Part shown: positions 44,912 through 54,077 of the stretch, one piece after another
How the letters are laid out: every line of letters starts with the position of its first letter
How positions within the stretch are numbered: the stretch's first letter is position 1
Source of the DNA: Legionella taurinensis
GTDB taxonomy: Bacteria; Pseudomonadota; Gammaproteobacteria; Legionellales; Legionellaceae
Length of the DNA: 64,000 bases
Direction: 5' to 3'
Assembly (NCBI RefSeq): GCF_900452865.1
Contig: NZ_UGOZ01000001.1
Span: 1,488,001-1,552,000, forward strand
Notes under the pieces: model-generated
The model's input: the letters and a program-made list of their open reading frames with translations, nothing else
What the model was told of the DNA's origin: nothing
Databases searched by the model: none
Made by a program: the position numbers and the translations under genes

Positions 44912-46243
44912 GTGTTGAGCGACTACACCCTTATTCATTTACCTTATCGCGAGGAACTGATTGATCATTATCAGGCCCTGCAGAATCTACCCGGCTTTGC
45001 GTTGCTGGAAAGCGGCGACAGGGTGCGTGGACGTTACGATATCCTGACGGCGTGCCCCTATGAGACACTCGAGATTGAAAGCGCAAATGACCTGCCCAGG
45101 TTTTTAGACCGGTTTAAAGCCGCATTGCCTTCTCGCGCATTGCCGCTCGATTTACCGTTTCAAGGCGGTGCCCTTGGTTTTTTTACCTATGATTTGGGAT
45201 GCGCTCTTCTGGGGATCCCTGTTGATAAGCCAAGGTCGTTGCCGGGAAAAAGCCCGTTGGCTCATTGGGGTTTCTACGATTGGGCAATCATTACCGATCA
45301 CCTGCAGAAAACCGTGCAACTGTTTTCTGCCAACAGCCGGGCTGACACCCAAGCCATTGTCGAAGAAGCCTTAGCTCTCTGGCATCGCCCGTGTGCAGCG
45401 CGTCAGCCCCTGAACATCAGCCCGTTTACGCCCCTGGTTAGCCTGGAGCAATACCATCATGCCTTTGATCGGATTCAACAGGCGTTACAGGACGGGCGTT
45501 GTTATCAAGCCAATTACACGCAACCGTTCATAGCCGGTTATGAAGGCCGCAGTTGGGATATTTATACGCGCATCCGACGCAGCAACCCGGTGCCCTTTGC
45601 TGCCTGCCTTAAAACCGGTCAGGGCGATCTTGTCAGTTTTTCGCCTGAACGATTCATGAAAATGGATCATGGCGTTCTACTGGCTTCGCCAATTAAGGGC
45701 ACTGAGCGGCGATCCAGTGATCCCGTGCTCGATGAACAATACAAAAAACGCCTGCTGGCCAGTGAGAAAAACCGTGCAGAAAACGTGATGATTGTCGACA
45801 TGATGCGTAATGATTTCAGTAAAATTGCTCAACCAGGAACCGTCGAAGTCCGCCATTTATGCGACGTGCAAAGTTTTGCCGCCGTGCATCATTTAGTCAG
45901 TGATGTCGAAGCCCGTTGCCGTGACGGGATTTTGCCCGTCGAGGCCTTTTTATCCTGCTTTCCCGGCGCATCCATTACCGGCGCCCCAAAACGGGAATCC
46001 ATGCGTGTCATTGCCGAGCAGGAGCTTTTCCGGCGAGAAGCTTACTGCGGCAGTATCGGCTATTTTTCCGCTCATGGCCGCTTTGATACCAACATCGCCA
46101 TCCGTACCCTGATAACCCGTCAGCAGCAAATCAGCCTCTCCGCGGGCGGCGGTATTGTCATTGATTCTGATTGTGACGAAGAGTACCAGGAATGTTTTAC
46201 CAAAATTGCAGCCATCAGTCGGGAGCTTGAAAAAAATGGATAA
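44912..46243 (+). CDS. pabB: Aminodeoxychorismate synthase component I
   Basis: 443 residues. Converts chorismate and ammonia (from PabA) to 4-amino-4-deoxychorismate for folate synthesis. The motif PIKGTERRSSDP with its lysine is typical of PabB rather than TrpE. Also seen are SPERFMKM, NRAENVMIVDMMRNDFSKIA, FPGASITGAPKRESM and IGYFSAHG. The start is GTG at 44912 (GTG-TTG-AGC), with only a weak SD. It overlaps the NUDIX gene by 8 bases. folK at the far end of the window belongs to the same pathway. Confidence 0.93.
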   Translation: MLSDYTLIHLPYREELIDHYQALQNLPGFALLESGDRVRGRYDILTACPYETLEIESANDLPRFLDRFKAALPSRALPLDLPFQGGALGFFTYDLGCALLGIPVDKPRSLPGKSPLAHWGFYDWAIITDHLQKTVQLFSANSRADTQAIVEEALALWHRPCAARQPLNISPFTPLVSLEQYHHAFDRIQQALQDGRCYQANYTQPFIAGYEGRSWDIYTRIRRSNPVPFAACLKTGQGDLVSFSPERFMKMDHGVLLASPIKGTERRSSDPVLDEQYKKRLLASEKNRAENVMIVDMMRNDFSKIAQPGTVEVRHLCDVQSFAAVHHLVSDVEARCRDGILPVEAFLSCFPGASITGAPKRESMRVIAEQELFRREAYCGSIGYFSAHGRFDTNIAIRTLITRQQQISLSAGGGIVIDSDCDEEYQECFTKIAAISRELEKNG

Positions 46244-46745
46244 AGAAAAGTCACGTCTTGATTCGGCGGTGATTGTGCTGATTGAGGAGAGCAGTCAGTC
46301 CTTGATTCTCACGCAAAGAAGCCACCAGTTAAAAAATCATCCCGGCGAAATCTGTTTTCCAGGCGGTCGCTGGCAGGCCGGCGATTCGGACTTGTACCAC
46401 ACGGCCTTAAGGGAGTTGTGGGAAGAACTGGGCATTGATGCCGGGCGTGTTTATTCTGAGACCCCACTGGCCGTGGAAAAGACGCTGACGGGCTTTATTA
46501 TTCATCCCTGGCTGGCCAGAATCAAAACCCTAAATCCCTGCCGGCTGGATAATCAGGAGGTGGCTGAGGTGTTTCGCACGCCATTAAGCCAGGTGTGCAG
46601 AGAAGCAAATTATGAATTTATCCCGGTTGAGCGGGAGGGGCTGGTGTTTCAGTCCTGCCGTTATTTGGGCGAGCCTGACCGATTCGTCTGGGGCGCAACC
46701 GCACGCATCATGATGCAGTTATGCGCCCTTGATTTAACGAATTGA
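46236..46745 (+). CDS. NUDIX hydrolase, CoA pyrophosphatase-like
   Basis: 169 residues. The Nudix box appears as CFPGGRWQAGDSDLYHTALR with ELWEELGID following, and the upstream NHPGEI segment corresponds to the HxGQxxFPGG stretch of the CoA-pyrophosphatase branch (NudL/UPF0035). Likely cleaves CoA or short nucleotide diphosphates. Start at 46236 (MDKEKSRLDS) overlaps the pabB stop by 8 bases, with GGGAG upstream; the longer frame from 46155 runs inside pabB. Its stop abuts the convergent fadD. Confidence 0.85.
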   Translation: MDKEKSRLDSAVIVLIEESSQSLILTQRSHQLKNHPGEICFPGGRWQAGDSDLYHTALRELWEELGIDAGRVYSETPLAVEKTLTGFIIHPWLARIKTLNPCRLDNQEVAEVFRTPLSQVCREANYEFIPVEREGLVFQSCRYLGEPDRFVWGATARIMMQLCALDLTN

Positions 46746-48401
46746 TTACCCGCGCAAAGCCCGGCGCAGAATCTTGCCGACATTGGTTTTGGGTAACTCA
46801 TGATAGAACTCGACCACTTTGGGAATTTTATACGCTGTCAGATGCTCTTTGCACAAGGCAATAATTTCCTCAGCGGTTAATTTCGGGTCACGTTTGACAA
46901 TGCAGGCTTTCACACGCTCGCCGGTTTCTTCGTGCGGTTCGCCGACAACACCCACCTCAAGGACGCCGGGGTGCATGCTGATGACTTGCTCCACTTCGTT
47001 AGGATAAACATTGAAGCCTGAGACCACAATCATGTCTTTTTTACGATCAACTAAATACACAAACCCCTTGTCGTCGACCGTGGCGATGTCGCCCGTGCGC
47101 AGAAAACCGTCCTTGGTGAAGACTAATGCCGTTTCATCCGGCCGCTGCCAATAACCGGCCATGACCTGCGGCCCTTTGACACATAACTCACCCGGTGTGC
47201 CGAGAGACACTTCCTGTCCTGATTCATCGCGAATGGTAATGTCGGTCGAGGGCAGGGGTAAGCCAATGCTGCCATTGTAATCTTCAAGGTACATGGGATT
47301 AATGGTGACGGCAGGTGATGTTTCCGTCAGGCCATAGGCCTCAAGCACGCGGGTTTTGGTCATTTCCTTCCAGCGCAGCGACACGCTTTTCTGTAATGCC
47401 ATTCCGCCTGACAGCGCGAGTTTAACCCGGGAGAAATCGATGTCCTTGAATTTGGGATTATTCAGCAGGGCATTAAACAAGGTATTGACCCCGGTGATGG
47501 CCGTAAAACGGCTGTTTTTGATTTCATCGATGAAATGCGGAATGTCGCGAGGATTGGTAATGAGAATGTTTTTCGCGCCGGCTTTAAGGAAGGTCAGGCA
47601 ATTCGCTGTCAATGAGAAGATATGGTAAAGCGGCAGGGCCGTAACAATAATGTCCTGTTCCTCGATGTGCAGGGGCTTAATCCAGGCATAAGCCTGCAGT
47701 ACGTTGCAAACCATGTTGCCGTGGGTTAATACCGCCCCTTTGGCCACCCCGGTGGTACCGCCGGTGTATTGCAGAAAGGCGATATCCTGATGATTCAACG
47801 ACACGGGTTTAAGTGTTTTGCTGCTGTCCTGTTTTAAGGTTTCATTAAAACGAATGGCCATGGGTAGATGGTAGGGGGGGACCAGCTTTTTAATGTACTT
47901 GACGACGGCATTCACCAGGATGCGTTTAACCGTCGGAAAAACATCGCCTATCTCGGTGACCACGACGTGTTTAATGCCAGTATGAGGCAGGGCCTTTTCC
48001 ACGGTTTTGGCAAAATTGGCCAGTACGACAATCACTTCGGTGCCGGAATCATTCATTTGATGAATCAACTCGTCACTGGTGTAAAGCGGGTTGGTGTTCA
48101 CGGCGATGAATCCGCCGCGAAGCAGACCAAACAGAGCGATCGGGTATTGCAGTACATTGGGCATCATCAGGGCAACGCGGGTTCCCCGCTTTAAACCGAG
48201 TTGCTGCAGGTACAACGCAAACTGATAACTTTTCTTGTCCAGCTCCTCGTAAGTCAGTTCACAACCCAGATTGACATAGGCTGTTTTTTTGGCATGCGCT
48301 TTACATGAATCTTCAAACAAAGAGACGAGGGAGGCATGTTCTTCCGGATTAATTGTATGTGGAACGCCCTCTTGGTATTGAGCCAACCATATTCTATCCA
48401 C
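46746..48401 (-). CDS. fadD: Long-chain fatty acid-CoA ligase
   Basis: 551 residues, normal FadD length. ATP-dependent activation of fatty acids at the inner membrane. The AMP-binding motif YTGGTTGVAKGAVLTH, the A4 region GYWQRPDET, FLRTGDIATVDDKG, the gate motif VYLVDRKKDMIVVSGFNVYP and the C-terminal KTNVGKILRR with catalytic Lys are present. GTG at 48401 with AAGGA seven bases upstream is the likely start. Convergent with the NUDIX gene and divergent from minC. Confidence 0.95.
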   Translation of the reverse strand: MDRIWLAQYQEGVPHTINPEEHASLVSLFEDSCKAHAKKTAYVNLGCELTYEELDKKSYQFALYLQQLGLKRGTRVALMMPNVLQYPIALFGLLRGGFIAVNTNPLYTSDELIHQMNDSGTEVIVVLANFAKTVEKALPHTGIKHVVVTEIGDVFPTVKRILVNAVVKYIKKLVPPYHLPMAIRFNETLKQDSSKTLKPVSLNHQDIAFLQYTGGTTGVAKGAVLTHGNMVCNVLQAYAWIKPLHIEEQDIIVTALPLYHIFSLTANCLTFLKAGAKNILITNPRDIPHFIDEIKNSRFTAITGVNTLFNALLNNPKFKDIDFSRVKLALSGGMALQKSVSLRWKEMTKTRVLEAYGLTETSPAVTINPMYLEDYNGSIGLPLPSTDITIRDESGQEVSLGTPGELCVKGPQVMAGYWQRPDETALVFTKDGFLRTGDIATVDDKGFVYLVDRKKDMIVVSGFNVYPNEVEQVISMHPGVLEVGVVGEPHEETGERVKACIVKRDPKLTAEEIIALCKEHLTAYKIPKVVEFYHELPKTNVGKILRRALRG

Positions 48402-48472
48402 GATGATGTCCTTCTGTTATTTATTGCCTCATGCTAGTATAAATAAAAAAGTCAGTGATGGATATCGTAGTT

Positions 48473-49177
48473 ATGGCAGATAATTTGTTGAAATCACAAG
48501 CATTTAAGCTCAAGGGCAGGCTTTACACCTTTACAGTACTGCAATTGTTGAATCATGATCTCACCATTTTTGAGCATTATTTGGATGAAGTGATCGCCAA
48601 AGCGCCCAAATTGTTTGATAATACACCGGTTGTATTGGACTTTGCCGCCATTCAGGACAGTGAAATCGACCTTCAGGCTTTTTGTCAGGCACTGCGGTTA
48701 AAAAGTATTTTGCCGGTGGCCATTCAAGGTGCGAACCCGCTGTTAAATTCTATAGGGCAATGCATGGGGCTTGCGGTTCTCCACGCCTCATCGACTCATG
48801 ACAAGCCCTTGCTGGATGAGGCCTCTGGTGAGGCAGTCCCGGCTTCTGAGCCCATTAAAAGTAAATTATTAACCACTCAGGTACGCTCTGGCCAACAGGT
48901 CGTTTCCAAGGGCGGGGACTTGGTGATTGCTGCTTCGGTCAGTCATGGCGCTGAATTGCTGGCCGATGGGAATATTCATGTGTATGGCGCTTTACGCGGG
49001 CGGGCTTTAGCCGGCATGTCCGGCGATAGGCAAGCCCGAATATTCTGCCAGTCGCTGGAAGCAGAACTCGTGTCCATTGCTGGATTTTACCGCTTAAGCG
49101 ATGCCATCGAATTGCATCAGGGGCCCTGTCAGATTTATCTTCAGGATGAACACATCCAGATCGAGCCTTTATGCTAG
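48473..49177 (+). CDS. minC: Septum site-determining protein MinC
   Basis: 234 residues from the ATG at 48473; GTG 48455 and ATG 48458 are alternative starts and none has a good SD. Inhibitor of FtsZ polymerisation that blocks division near the poles. N-domain: SQAFKLKGRLYTFTVLQL and VVLDFAAI. C-domain (about 130-234): TTQVRSGQQVVSKGGDLVIAASVSHGAELLADGNIHVYG with ALRGRALAG, the beta-helix that binds MinD. minD and minE do not follow; lpxH does, overlapping by 7 bases. Confidence 0.93.
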   Translation: MADNLLKSQAFKLKGRLYTFTVLQLLNHDLTIFEHYLDEVIAKAPKLFDNTPVVLDFAAIQDSEIDLQAFCQALRLKSILPVAIQGANPLLNSIGQCMGLAVLHASSTHDKPLLDEASGEAVPASEPIKSKLLTTQVRSGQQVVSKGGDLVIAASVSHGAELLADGNIHVYGALRGRALAGMSGDRQARIFCQSLEAELVSIAGFYRLSDAIELHQGPCQIYLQDEHIQIEPLC

Positions 49178-49896
49178 AGGCTGTTTTTATCTCCGATCTG
49201 CATCTGCACCCTGATGTACCTGCCATTACCCATCGCTTTAATGACTTTATGCAGTGGGCGGTGGCTAACGCCCGAACCCTCTATATTCTGGGTGATTTTT
49301 TCCACGCCTGGCCGGGCGATGACGGCATCGATGATTGGAGTTCCGCCATTGCCAACACGCTTGCACAGGCTGCAGCGCGGGGGCTTGCCATTTACTACCT
49401 TCACGGCAATCGCGATTTTCTCCTGGGCAAACGTTTCGCAACCATGGCAAGGATAACCCTTTTACGGGACCCAAGCCTGATTACGCTTGGCGGTGTGCCT
49501 GTTTTGTTGACGCATGGTGACCGTTATTGCACCTTGGATAAGGCGCATCAGCGTTTCCGCCGTCTAACTCGCAACTGGCTGTTCACGGCTCTGTTTTTAA
49601 AACTACCGCTGAGCTACCGCAACCAGTTAGTCAGCCATATCCGCCAACGCAGTCAGCAAAACCGTAACAAGGACGAGCAGATGATGGATGTGGTTGCGAG
49701 CGATGTCCTTAAACACCTGCACCATTGCGGCGTGCAACAAGTCATCCACGGGCATACCCATAAGCCGGGTCTTAGCCATTATCACCATGACACCAAGGAA
49801 TATTACCGTTATGTACTCAGTGACTGGGATGACACGCCGAAAATACTGTGTTATGATCAACCAAAAGGTTTTGAATTTATACAGCCCATTCGATGA
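49171..49896 (+). CDS. lpxH: UDP-2,3-diacylglucosamine diphosphatase
   Basis: 241 residues. Calcineurin-type phosphoesterase that makes lipid X in lipid A synthesis at the inner membrane face. Metal-site motifs: FISDLHLHPD, LGDFFHAWPGDD, YYLHGNRDFLLG, LLTHGDRYCTLD, VIHGHTHKPGLS. It starts inside the minC stop region and is followed nine bases later by an unknown gene. Confidence 0.96.
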   Translation: MLEAVFISDLHLHPDVPAITHRFNDFMQWAVANARTLYILGDFFHAWPGDDGIDDWSSAIANTLAQAAARGLAIYYLHGNRDFLLGKRFATMARITLLRDPSLITLGGVPVLLTHGDRYCTLDKAHQRFRRLTRNWLFTALFLKLPLSYRNQLVSHIRQRSQQNRNKDEQMMDVVASDVLKHLHHCGVQQVIHGHTHKPGLSHYHHDTKEYYRYVLSDWDDTPKILCYDQPKGFEFIQPIR

Positions 49897-49905
49897 GGTA
49901 TTTTT

Positions 49906-50691
49906 ATGAAAACCCGTGAAGAATTAGCCAGGGAAGCGAATGCCAAAAAAGCCCTGGAAGACGAGCGCGATCGGTCAATCCGACGAGCCCTGACCGAGGA
50001 AGAGAGCAAACGGCAGGCTCAACTTAAAAACGAAGTCGATGTGCTGCGTAAAGAAGAACGCGACAGCAAAGTCATCGAAAAATGGGCTCAGGTCGGCAAA
50101 GCAGCCGATGATCTGTTAGCCCGCGGGATGGAAGGATATAACGAATGGATGACGGCCATGATGAATATCCTTAATGCCATTAGACTCTTGCATGCCGCAC
50201 TCTGCGTGACATTTGATAATCGCCCGATTGAACCCTTGCTGAAAGGAATTTGGGACACCAAACTGGGTTTTGCTCCTCTGGTTAAATTGCTCGATGATAA
50301 AGGCCTGCATCTTGGCGATAGAATAGGCGACAAACTGCGCGAAAAAGGCTGGAAAAAAGATGATTTATTCCCCTTGAAATTGAATGTTGAGTTCACGGAC
50401 AAAGGGGGAACCACACTGTCGGTGACTTATGACGGCAAGCCGCTGCCTGATGAGCAACAAGAAGTCTTTAAAACCGGTTTTCTTGCCTGGGCGAAAACAC
50501 GTGGGTATGCGATGGACAATAGCCAGAATCCGCCTGTGTTAAAGGATAGAACCAGCAAACAGCCGATGACCAAAGACGCATTCATCCAACTGAACGCGGA
50601 TGATCAGAATAGTCTGCAAAGCTTCTTTTCCCATCGTTATCACATGAATGCGGAAATGGATAAAGTCACCTCATCCTCTCCTGCGCCCTGA
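49906..50691 (+). CDS. Unknown charged protein
   Basis: 261 residues, not recognised. The first 65 residues are an Arg/Glu/Lys-rich helix (coiled coil likely); the middle holds AADDLLARGMEGYNEWMTAMMNILN; the rest is mixed alpha/beta with FPLKLNVEFTDKGGTTLSVTYDGKPLP. There is no signal peptide or membrane segment and the last residues (SSSPAP) are small and polar. GAGG lies seven bases before the ATG and the gap to lpxH is nine bases, so it is probably transcribed with minC-lpxH. It could be a lineage-specific cytoplasmic or translocated protein. Confidence 0.6.
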   Translation: MKTREELAREANAKKALEDERDRSIRRALTEEESKRQAQLKNEVDVLRKEERDSKVIEKWAQVGKAADDLLARGMEGYNEWMTAMMNILNAIRLLHAALCVTFDNRPIEPLLKGIWDTKLGFAPLVKLLDDKGLHLGDRIGDKLREKGWKKDDLFPLKLNVEFTDKGGTTLSVTYDGKPLPDEQQEVFKTGFLAWAKTRGYAMDNSQNPPVLKDRTSKQPMTKDAFIQLNADDQNSLQSFFSHRYHMNAEMDKVTSSSPAP

Positions 50692-50705
50692 TTCGGTCTG
50701 CCCTG

Positions 50706-51329
50706 CTAAAAGCAGGGTATGCCGCTGTGGAAACGAAACACCGTGTCCGGTTGCGTGATTAACTCGTTTTCCCGCTGAATAAATTCCGCCAGGCGTGCAC
50801 TGAAATCAACGCTGCAATCGGACGCCAATGTTAAATAATTTTCAAAATGCCGGGCTTCGGATTTAACCAGCGACTGATAAAATTTTTGCAATGCCACGTC
50901 CCTAAGATGGGGGATTAAGGCATTAAAACGCTCACAGGAGCGCGCCTCGATAATGGCGCCTACCAGCAATTGCTCACATAAACGCTGCTTGCCATCCCGC
51001 CGAATCACCAAGGCATGAAGCTGTTGAGCATAAGCGGAGGGATGAAGCGGGCCGAACGCGAGACCCCGCGCCGTCATTAAATCAATGACTTTCTCAAAAT
51101 GAAGCAACTCTTCCCGTGCCAGCGGGGACATCATCGTCACAAGTCCACTGTTTTCAGGGTACTTACTCATGAAATTGATGGCCGTAGCCGCCGCTTTTCG
51201 TTCACAGTGAGCATGATCAAGCAGGAGTAAAGGAATGTGGTTGACGGCTGCGTCGATCCAGGCTTTGGGCGTTGGCGTCTTTAAAAAATCAATTAACATT
51301 TGCAAATCATCAGGGAGAGGGTTTAGCAT
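50706..51329 (-). CDS. miaE: tRNA-(2-methylthio-N6-isopentenyladenosine37) hydroxylase
   Basis: 207 residues. Diiron monooxygenase that hydroxylates the isopentenyl group of ms2i6A37 in tRNA. Ferritin-like four-helix motifs are visible: LLLDHAHCERKAAATAI, MSPLAREELLHFEKV and GAIIEARSCERF with SEARHFENYL (Glu and His metal ligands). No SD precedes the ATG at 51329. A CCCTGC-GCAGGG hairpin (50701-50717) covers the stop codon, without a T run. Confidence 0.92.
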   Translation of the reverse strand: MLNPLPDDLQMLIDFLKTPTPKAWIDAAVNHIPLLLLDHAHCERKAAATAINFMSKYPENSGLVTMMSPLAREELLHFEKVIDLMTARGLAFGPLHPSAYAQQLHALVIRRDGKQRLCEQLLVGAIIEARSCERFNALIPHLRDVALQKFYQSLVKSEARHFENYLTLASDCSVDFSARLAEFIQRENELITQPDTVFRFHSGIPCF

Positions 51330-51402
51330 CAGATTATTAATCTATAATAGGTTTAACCGCCTTATATATCACAGACAGTTGTAAAATCAAGTTGGAAAAA
51401 GA

Positions 51403-52281
51403 ATGAGCGAAGAACAAACGGAAAATGATTTATCAATGTGGCTTTCCACGTATGGATTGATCACAGTTGAACGCCTTCTTGAACGGTATAAAATTAAACT
51501 GAGTCATGACGATCTGGTCAATGCGCTCAAAAAGCCGCACACGTTTTACCATCAATTACTTCGATTGCCTTTGCGCAATGTGTTTAATGGCATTATTTTT
51601 CAGCAGGGCCGGGATTATCAGGTGTATGGCCAGAAACTCTATATCGACTATCTGTTATCAGGAGAAAGCGGCAAAAGTGATACCTCACCGGGAGCTCAAA
51701 CGCGGGAAACCTTAAATGCTGAACGGGAAAAACTGGTGGCCTTGGGTGAGAGTTTTCATCAGGAAGAGATCAAACAGGACAAGCTGATTGCCCAAAGTCA
51801 ATCCATGCTGATTAAACATGCTGCCAATTGGAATGAGGCCCTGCTGCGGGTAGCCAAAGAAATTGGCGATGAATTACGCCGATACAATGTGAATAAGAGC
51901 AACGAGCAAATTAAAAACGCCGTCTTGTCGCTATTAGCCCACCATGACTTTGACCATCCGCAGCGTGAAGCCCCTTATTGGCAAGGGGTTGGCGCGCAGC
52001 TGGGTCTAACTTTAAATGCCGAGGTAAAAGCTGTTTTTATTGAAAAAATAGCCGATTTGAATCGATTTAACCGCGAAACGGATGAAGCGGCTCAGGAATT
52101 TAGTCAGCGCATTACCGAGATGTCGAACACGCTCAAACGTTACCGCGAGGAATTTAAAGCCGCTATCATCAAGGCGAATGAACTGTTAACGCAATTGCCT
52201 GACTATAAAATTAATCCCGTTCAGAACGAGATTAACCGTGAAGAACTTCATTTTGATGCCAGCATTGGCGATCAATCCTGA
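51403..52281 (+). CDS. Unknown coiled-coil protein
   Basis: 292 residues, not recognised. Starts with an acidic MSEEQTENDLSMW, then a compact region to about residue 85 (YKIKLSHDDLVNALKKP, RDYQVYGQKLYIDYLLSGE), followed by long helices rich in Glu, Lys and Gln (about 100-270). No signal peptide or TM segment. A TATAAT lies at 51343-51348, without a matching -35. It is a monocistronic gene between miaE and ndk; a structural or secreted lineage-specific protein is possible but unsupported. Confidence 0.6.
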   Translation: MSEEQTENDLSMWLSTYGLITVERLLERYKIKLSHDDLVNALKKPHTFYHQLLRLPLRNVFNGIIFQQGRDYQVYGQKLYIDYLLSGESGKSDTSPGAQTRETLNAEREKLVALGESFHQEEIKQDKLIAQSQSMLIKHAANWNEALLRVAKEIGDELRRYNVNKSNEQIKNAVLSLLAHHDFDHPQREAPYWQGVGAQLGLTLNAEVKAVFIEKIADLNRFNRETDEAAQEFSQRITEMSNTLKRYREEFKAAIIKANELLTQLPDYKINPVQNEINREELHFDASIGDQS

Positions 52282-52363
52282 CCGACCTCGCTCCGAACAA
52301 CGGCAGATGGACTATTTTGAGGCTGCATGCGTTAACCATTAGCTAATCCTTTTGGTTTTCATG

Positions 52364-52369
52364 TATAAT
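52364..52369 (+). promoter_or_regulatory. -10 box of ndk
   Basis: TATAAT directly preceded by TG (TGTATAAT), 33 bases before the ndk ATG. The -35 is poor. Confidence 0.45.
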
Positions 52370-52402
52370 ATGTCCCTTTATTTAACATTGGAGTTACCAT
52401 TC

Positions 52403-52828
52403 ATGGCACAAGAACTTACCCTATCCATTATTAAACCGGATGCAGTAGCCAAATCCGTCATCGGCCAGATTTATTCCCGCTTTGAAAAGGCCGGTTTGAA
52501 AATCGTTGCCGCCCGTATGGCGCACCTGACCCGAGAACAGGCTGAAGGCTTCTACGCTGTGCATAAAGCCCGCCCGTTTTTCAATGATCTGGTCAGCTTC
52601 ATGATTTCAGGCCCGGTGATGATTCAAGTCCTGCAAGGCGAAAACGCGATTGCTAAAAACCGCGATTTAATGGGTGCCACCAATCCCAAGGAAGCAGCCC
52701 CAGGCACAATTCGTGCTGATTTTGCCGACAGCATCGATGCCAACGCCGTTCACGGTTCAGACAGCGCTGAAACTGCACGTCAGGAAATTGCTTTCTTCTT
52801 TGAACCACACGAAGTGTGCACACGATAA
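52403..52828 (+). CDS. ndk: Nucleoside diphosphate kinase
   Basis: 141 residues, typical. Transfers gamma-phosphate between NTPs and NDPs by a phospho-His intermediate. [18 protein letters not shown] at the N-terminus, [14 protein letters not shown], and the active-site segment [18 protein letters not shown] with the catalytic His are seen. The ATG at 52403 has GGAG upstream; a longer frame from 52352 does not match the family. It is followed 18 bases later by rlmN. Confidence 0.97.
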   Translation: MAQELTLSIIKPDAVAKSVIGQIYSRFEKAGLKIVAARMAHLTREQAEGFYAVHKARPFFNDLVSFMISGPVMIQVLQGENAIAKNRDLMGATNPKEAAPGTIRADFADSIDANAVHGSDSAETARQEIAFFFEPHEVCTR

Positions 52829-52846
52829 GCCGTTATTGAGAGAATC

Positions 52847-53980
52847 ATGAGCAGTAAAGTCAACCTGTTGAATTTTAATTACCAGCAAATGCGGGATTTT
52901 TTCAGCCAACTGGGTGAAAAGCCTTTTCGTGCCCAGCAGGTGCTGCAATGGATTCATCAGGCTGGCTTTCATGATTTTTCGCAAATGACCAACCTGGGCA
53001 AGGTTCTGCGCGACAAACTCGCTCAGGTGGCTGAAATTCGTCTGCCGGAAATCATTGCCTGTCAGAAATCCAGCGACGGAACCCATAAATGGCTGCTTAA
53101 ACTGGACTGCGGCAATTCCATTGAAACGGTCTTTATTCCCGAAGCGACTCGCGGGACTCTGTGCGTATCTTCTCAGGTGGGTTGTGGTTTAAACTGCAGT
53201 TTCTGTTCCACGGCCAAACAGGGGTTTAACCGCAATCTGAGCACGGCTGAAATCATAGGCCAGGTCTGGCTGGCGGCTCGCGAGCTGTCAACAAGCCAGG
53301 GTCATCATGACAAAAAGGTCACCAACGTGGTGATGATGGGCATGGGCGAGCCCTTGCTTAATTTTGACAATGTCGTGACGGCCATGGATTTAATGATGGA
53401 TGATTTCTCTTATGGTCTTTCCAAGCGTCGTGTGACATTAAGTACTTCCGGCGTACTGCCGGATCTTATCCGGTTAAGGGAAGTGAGCCCTGTGTCGCTC
53501 GCTGTCTCGCTTCACGCGCCAACCGACGAATTGCGTAATATTCTGGTTCCCATCAATAAGAAATACCCACTGGCCAAGCTGATGGAAGTCTGCAGGACTT
53601 ACTTCAGGGATGAGCCCAAGCGCAAGGTGACTTTTGAATACGTCATGTTAAAAGGGGTCAATGATCAACCTGAACATGCGAATCAATTAATCAAATTGCT
53701 GCACAATGTTCCCGCTAAAGTGAATTTGATTCCGTTTAATCCCTTCCCCATGACCCAATACGAGCGCTCATCCCGAGAGGCGATCGATGCCTTCAGGGAT
53801 AAATTAATTGCCAAAGGAATCAATACCATAACCCGAAAAACCCGAGGCGATGACATCGATGCCGCCTGTGGTCAGTTGGCCGGAAAGGTCAAAGATCGCA
53901 CGAGTCGTTCTCAACGTTGGCAAAAATTAAATTTCATGCCCCAAAAACCGGAGGGATTTAACGAAGAATCCTTCACATAA
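52847..53980 (+). CDS. rlmN: Dual-specificity 23S rRNA A2503 / tRNA A37 methyltransferase
   Basis: 377 residues, radical-SAM enzyme. [20 protein letters not shown] provides the CX3CX2C cluster motif; [30 protein letters not shown] and [14 protein letters not shown] are RlmN signatures, and the catalytic C-terminal Cys appears in [13 protein letters not shown]. First gene of the conserved rlmN-pilF-rodZ-hisS-yfgM-bamB-der run. Confidence 0.97.
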   Translation: MSSKVNLLNFNYQQMRDFFSQLGEKPFRAQQVLQWIHQAGFHDFSQMTNLGKVLRDKLAQVAEIRLPEIIACQKSSDGTHKWLLKLDCGNSIETVFIPEATRGTLCVSSQVGCGLNCSFCSTAKQGFNRNLSTAEIIGQVWLAARELSTSQGHHDKKVTNVVMMGMGEPLLNFDNVVTAMDLMMDDFSYGLSKRRVTLSTSGVLPDLIRLREVSPVSLAVSLHAPTDELRNILVPINKKYPLAKLMEVCRTYFRDEPKRKVTFEYVMLKGVNDQPEHANQLIKLLHNVPAKVNLIPFNPFPMTQYERSSREAIDAFRDKLIAKGINTITRKTRGDDIDAACGQLAGKVKDRTSRSQRWQKLNFMPQKPEGFNEESFT

Positions 53981-54077
53981 GCGTTTTGAAATTCGGGTAT
54001 TCATGGTTATAATGCTCAATCTTTTCTAACGCGTTGTGATTACTGTGTTAAGACAATTACGCTTGCCGTTGAATTCA

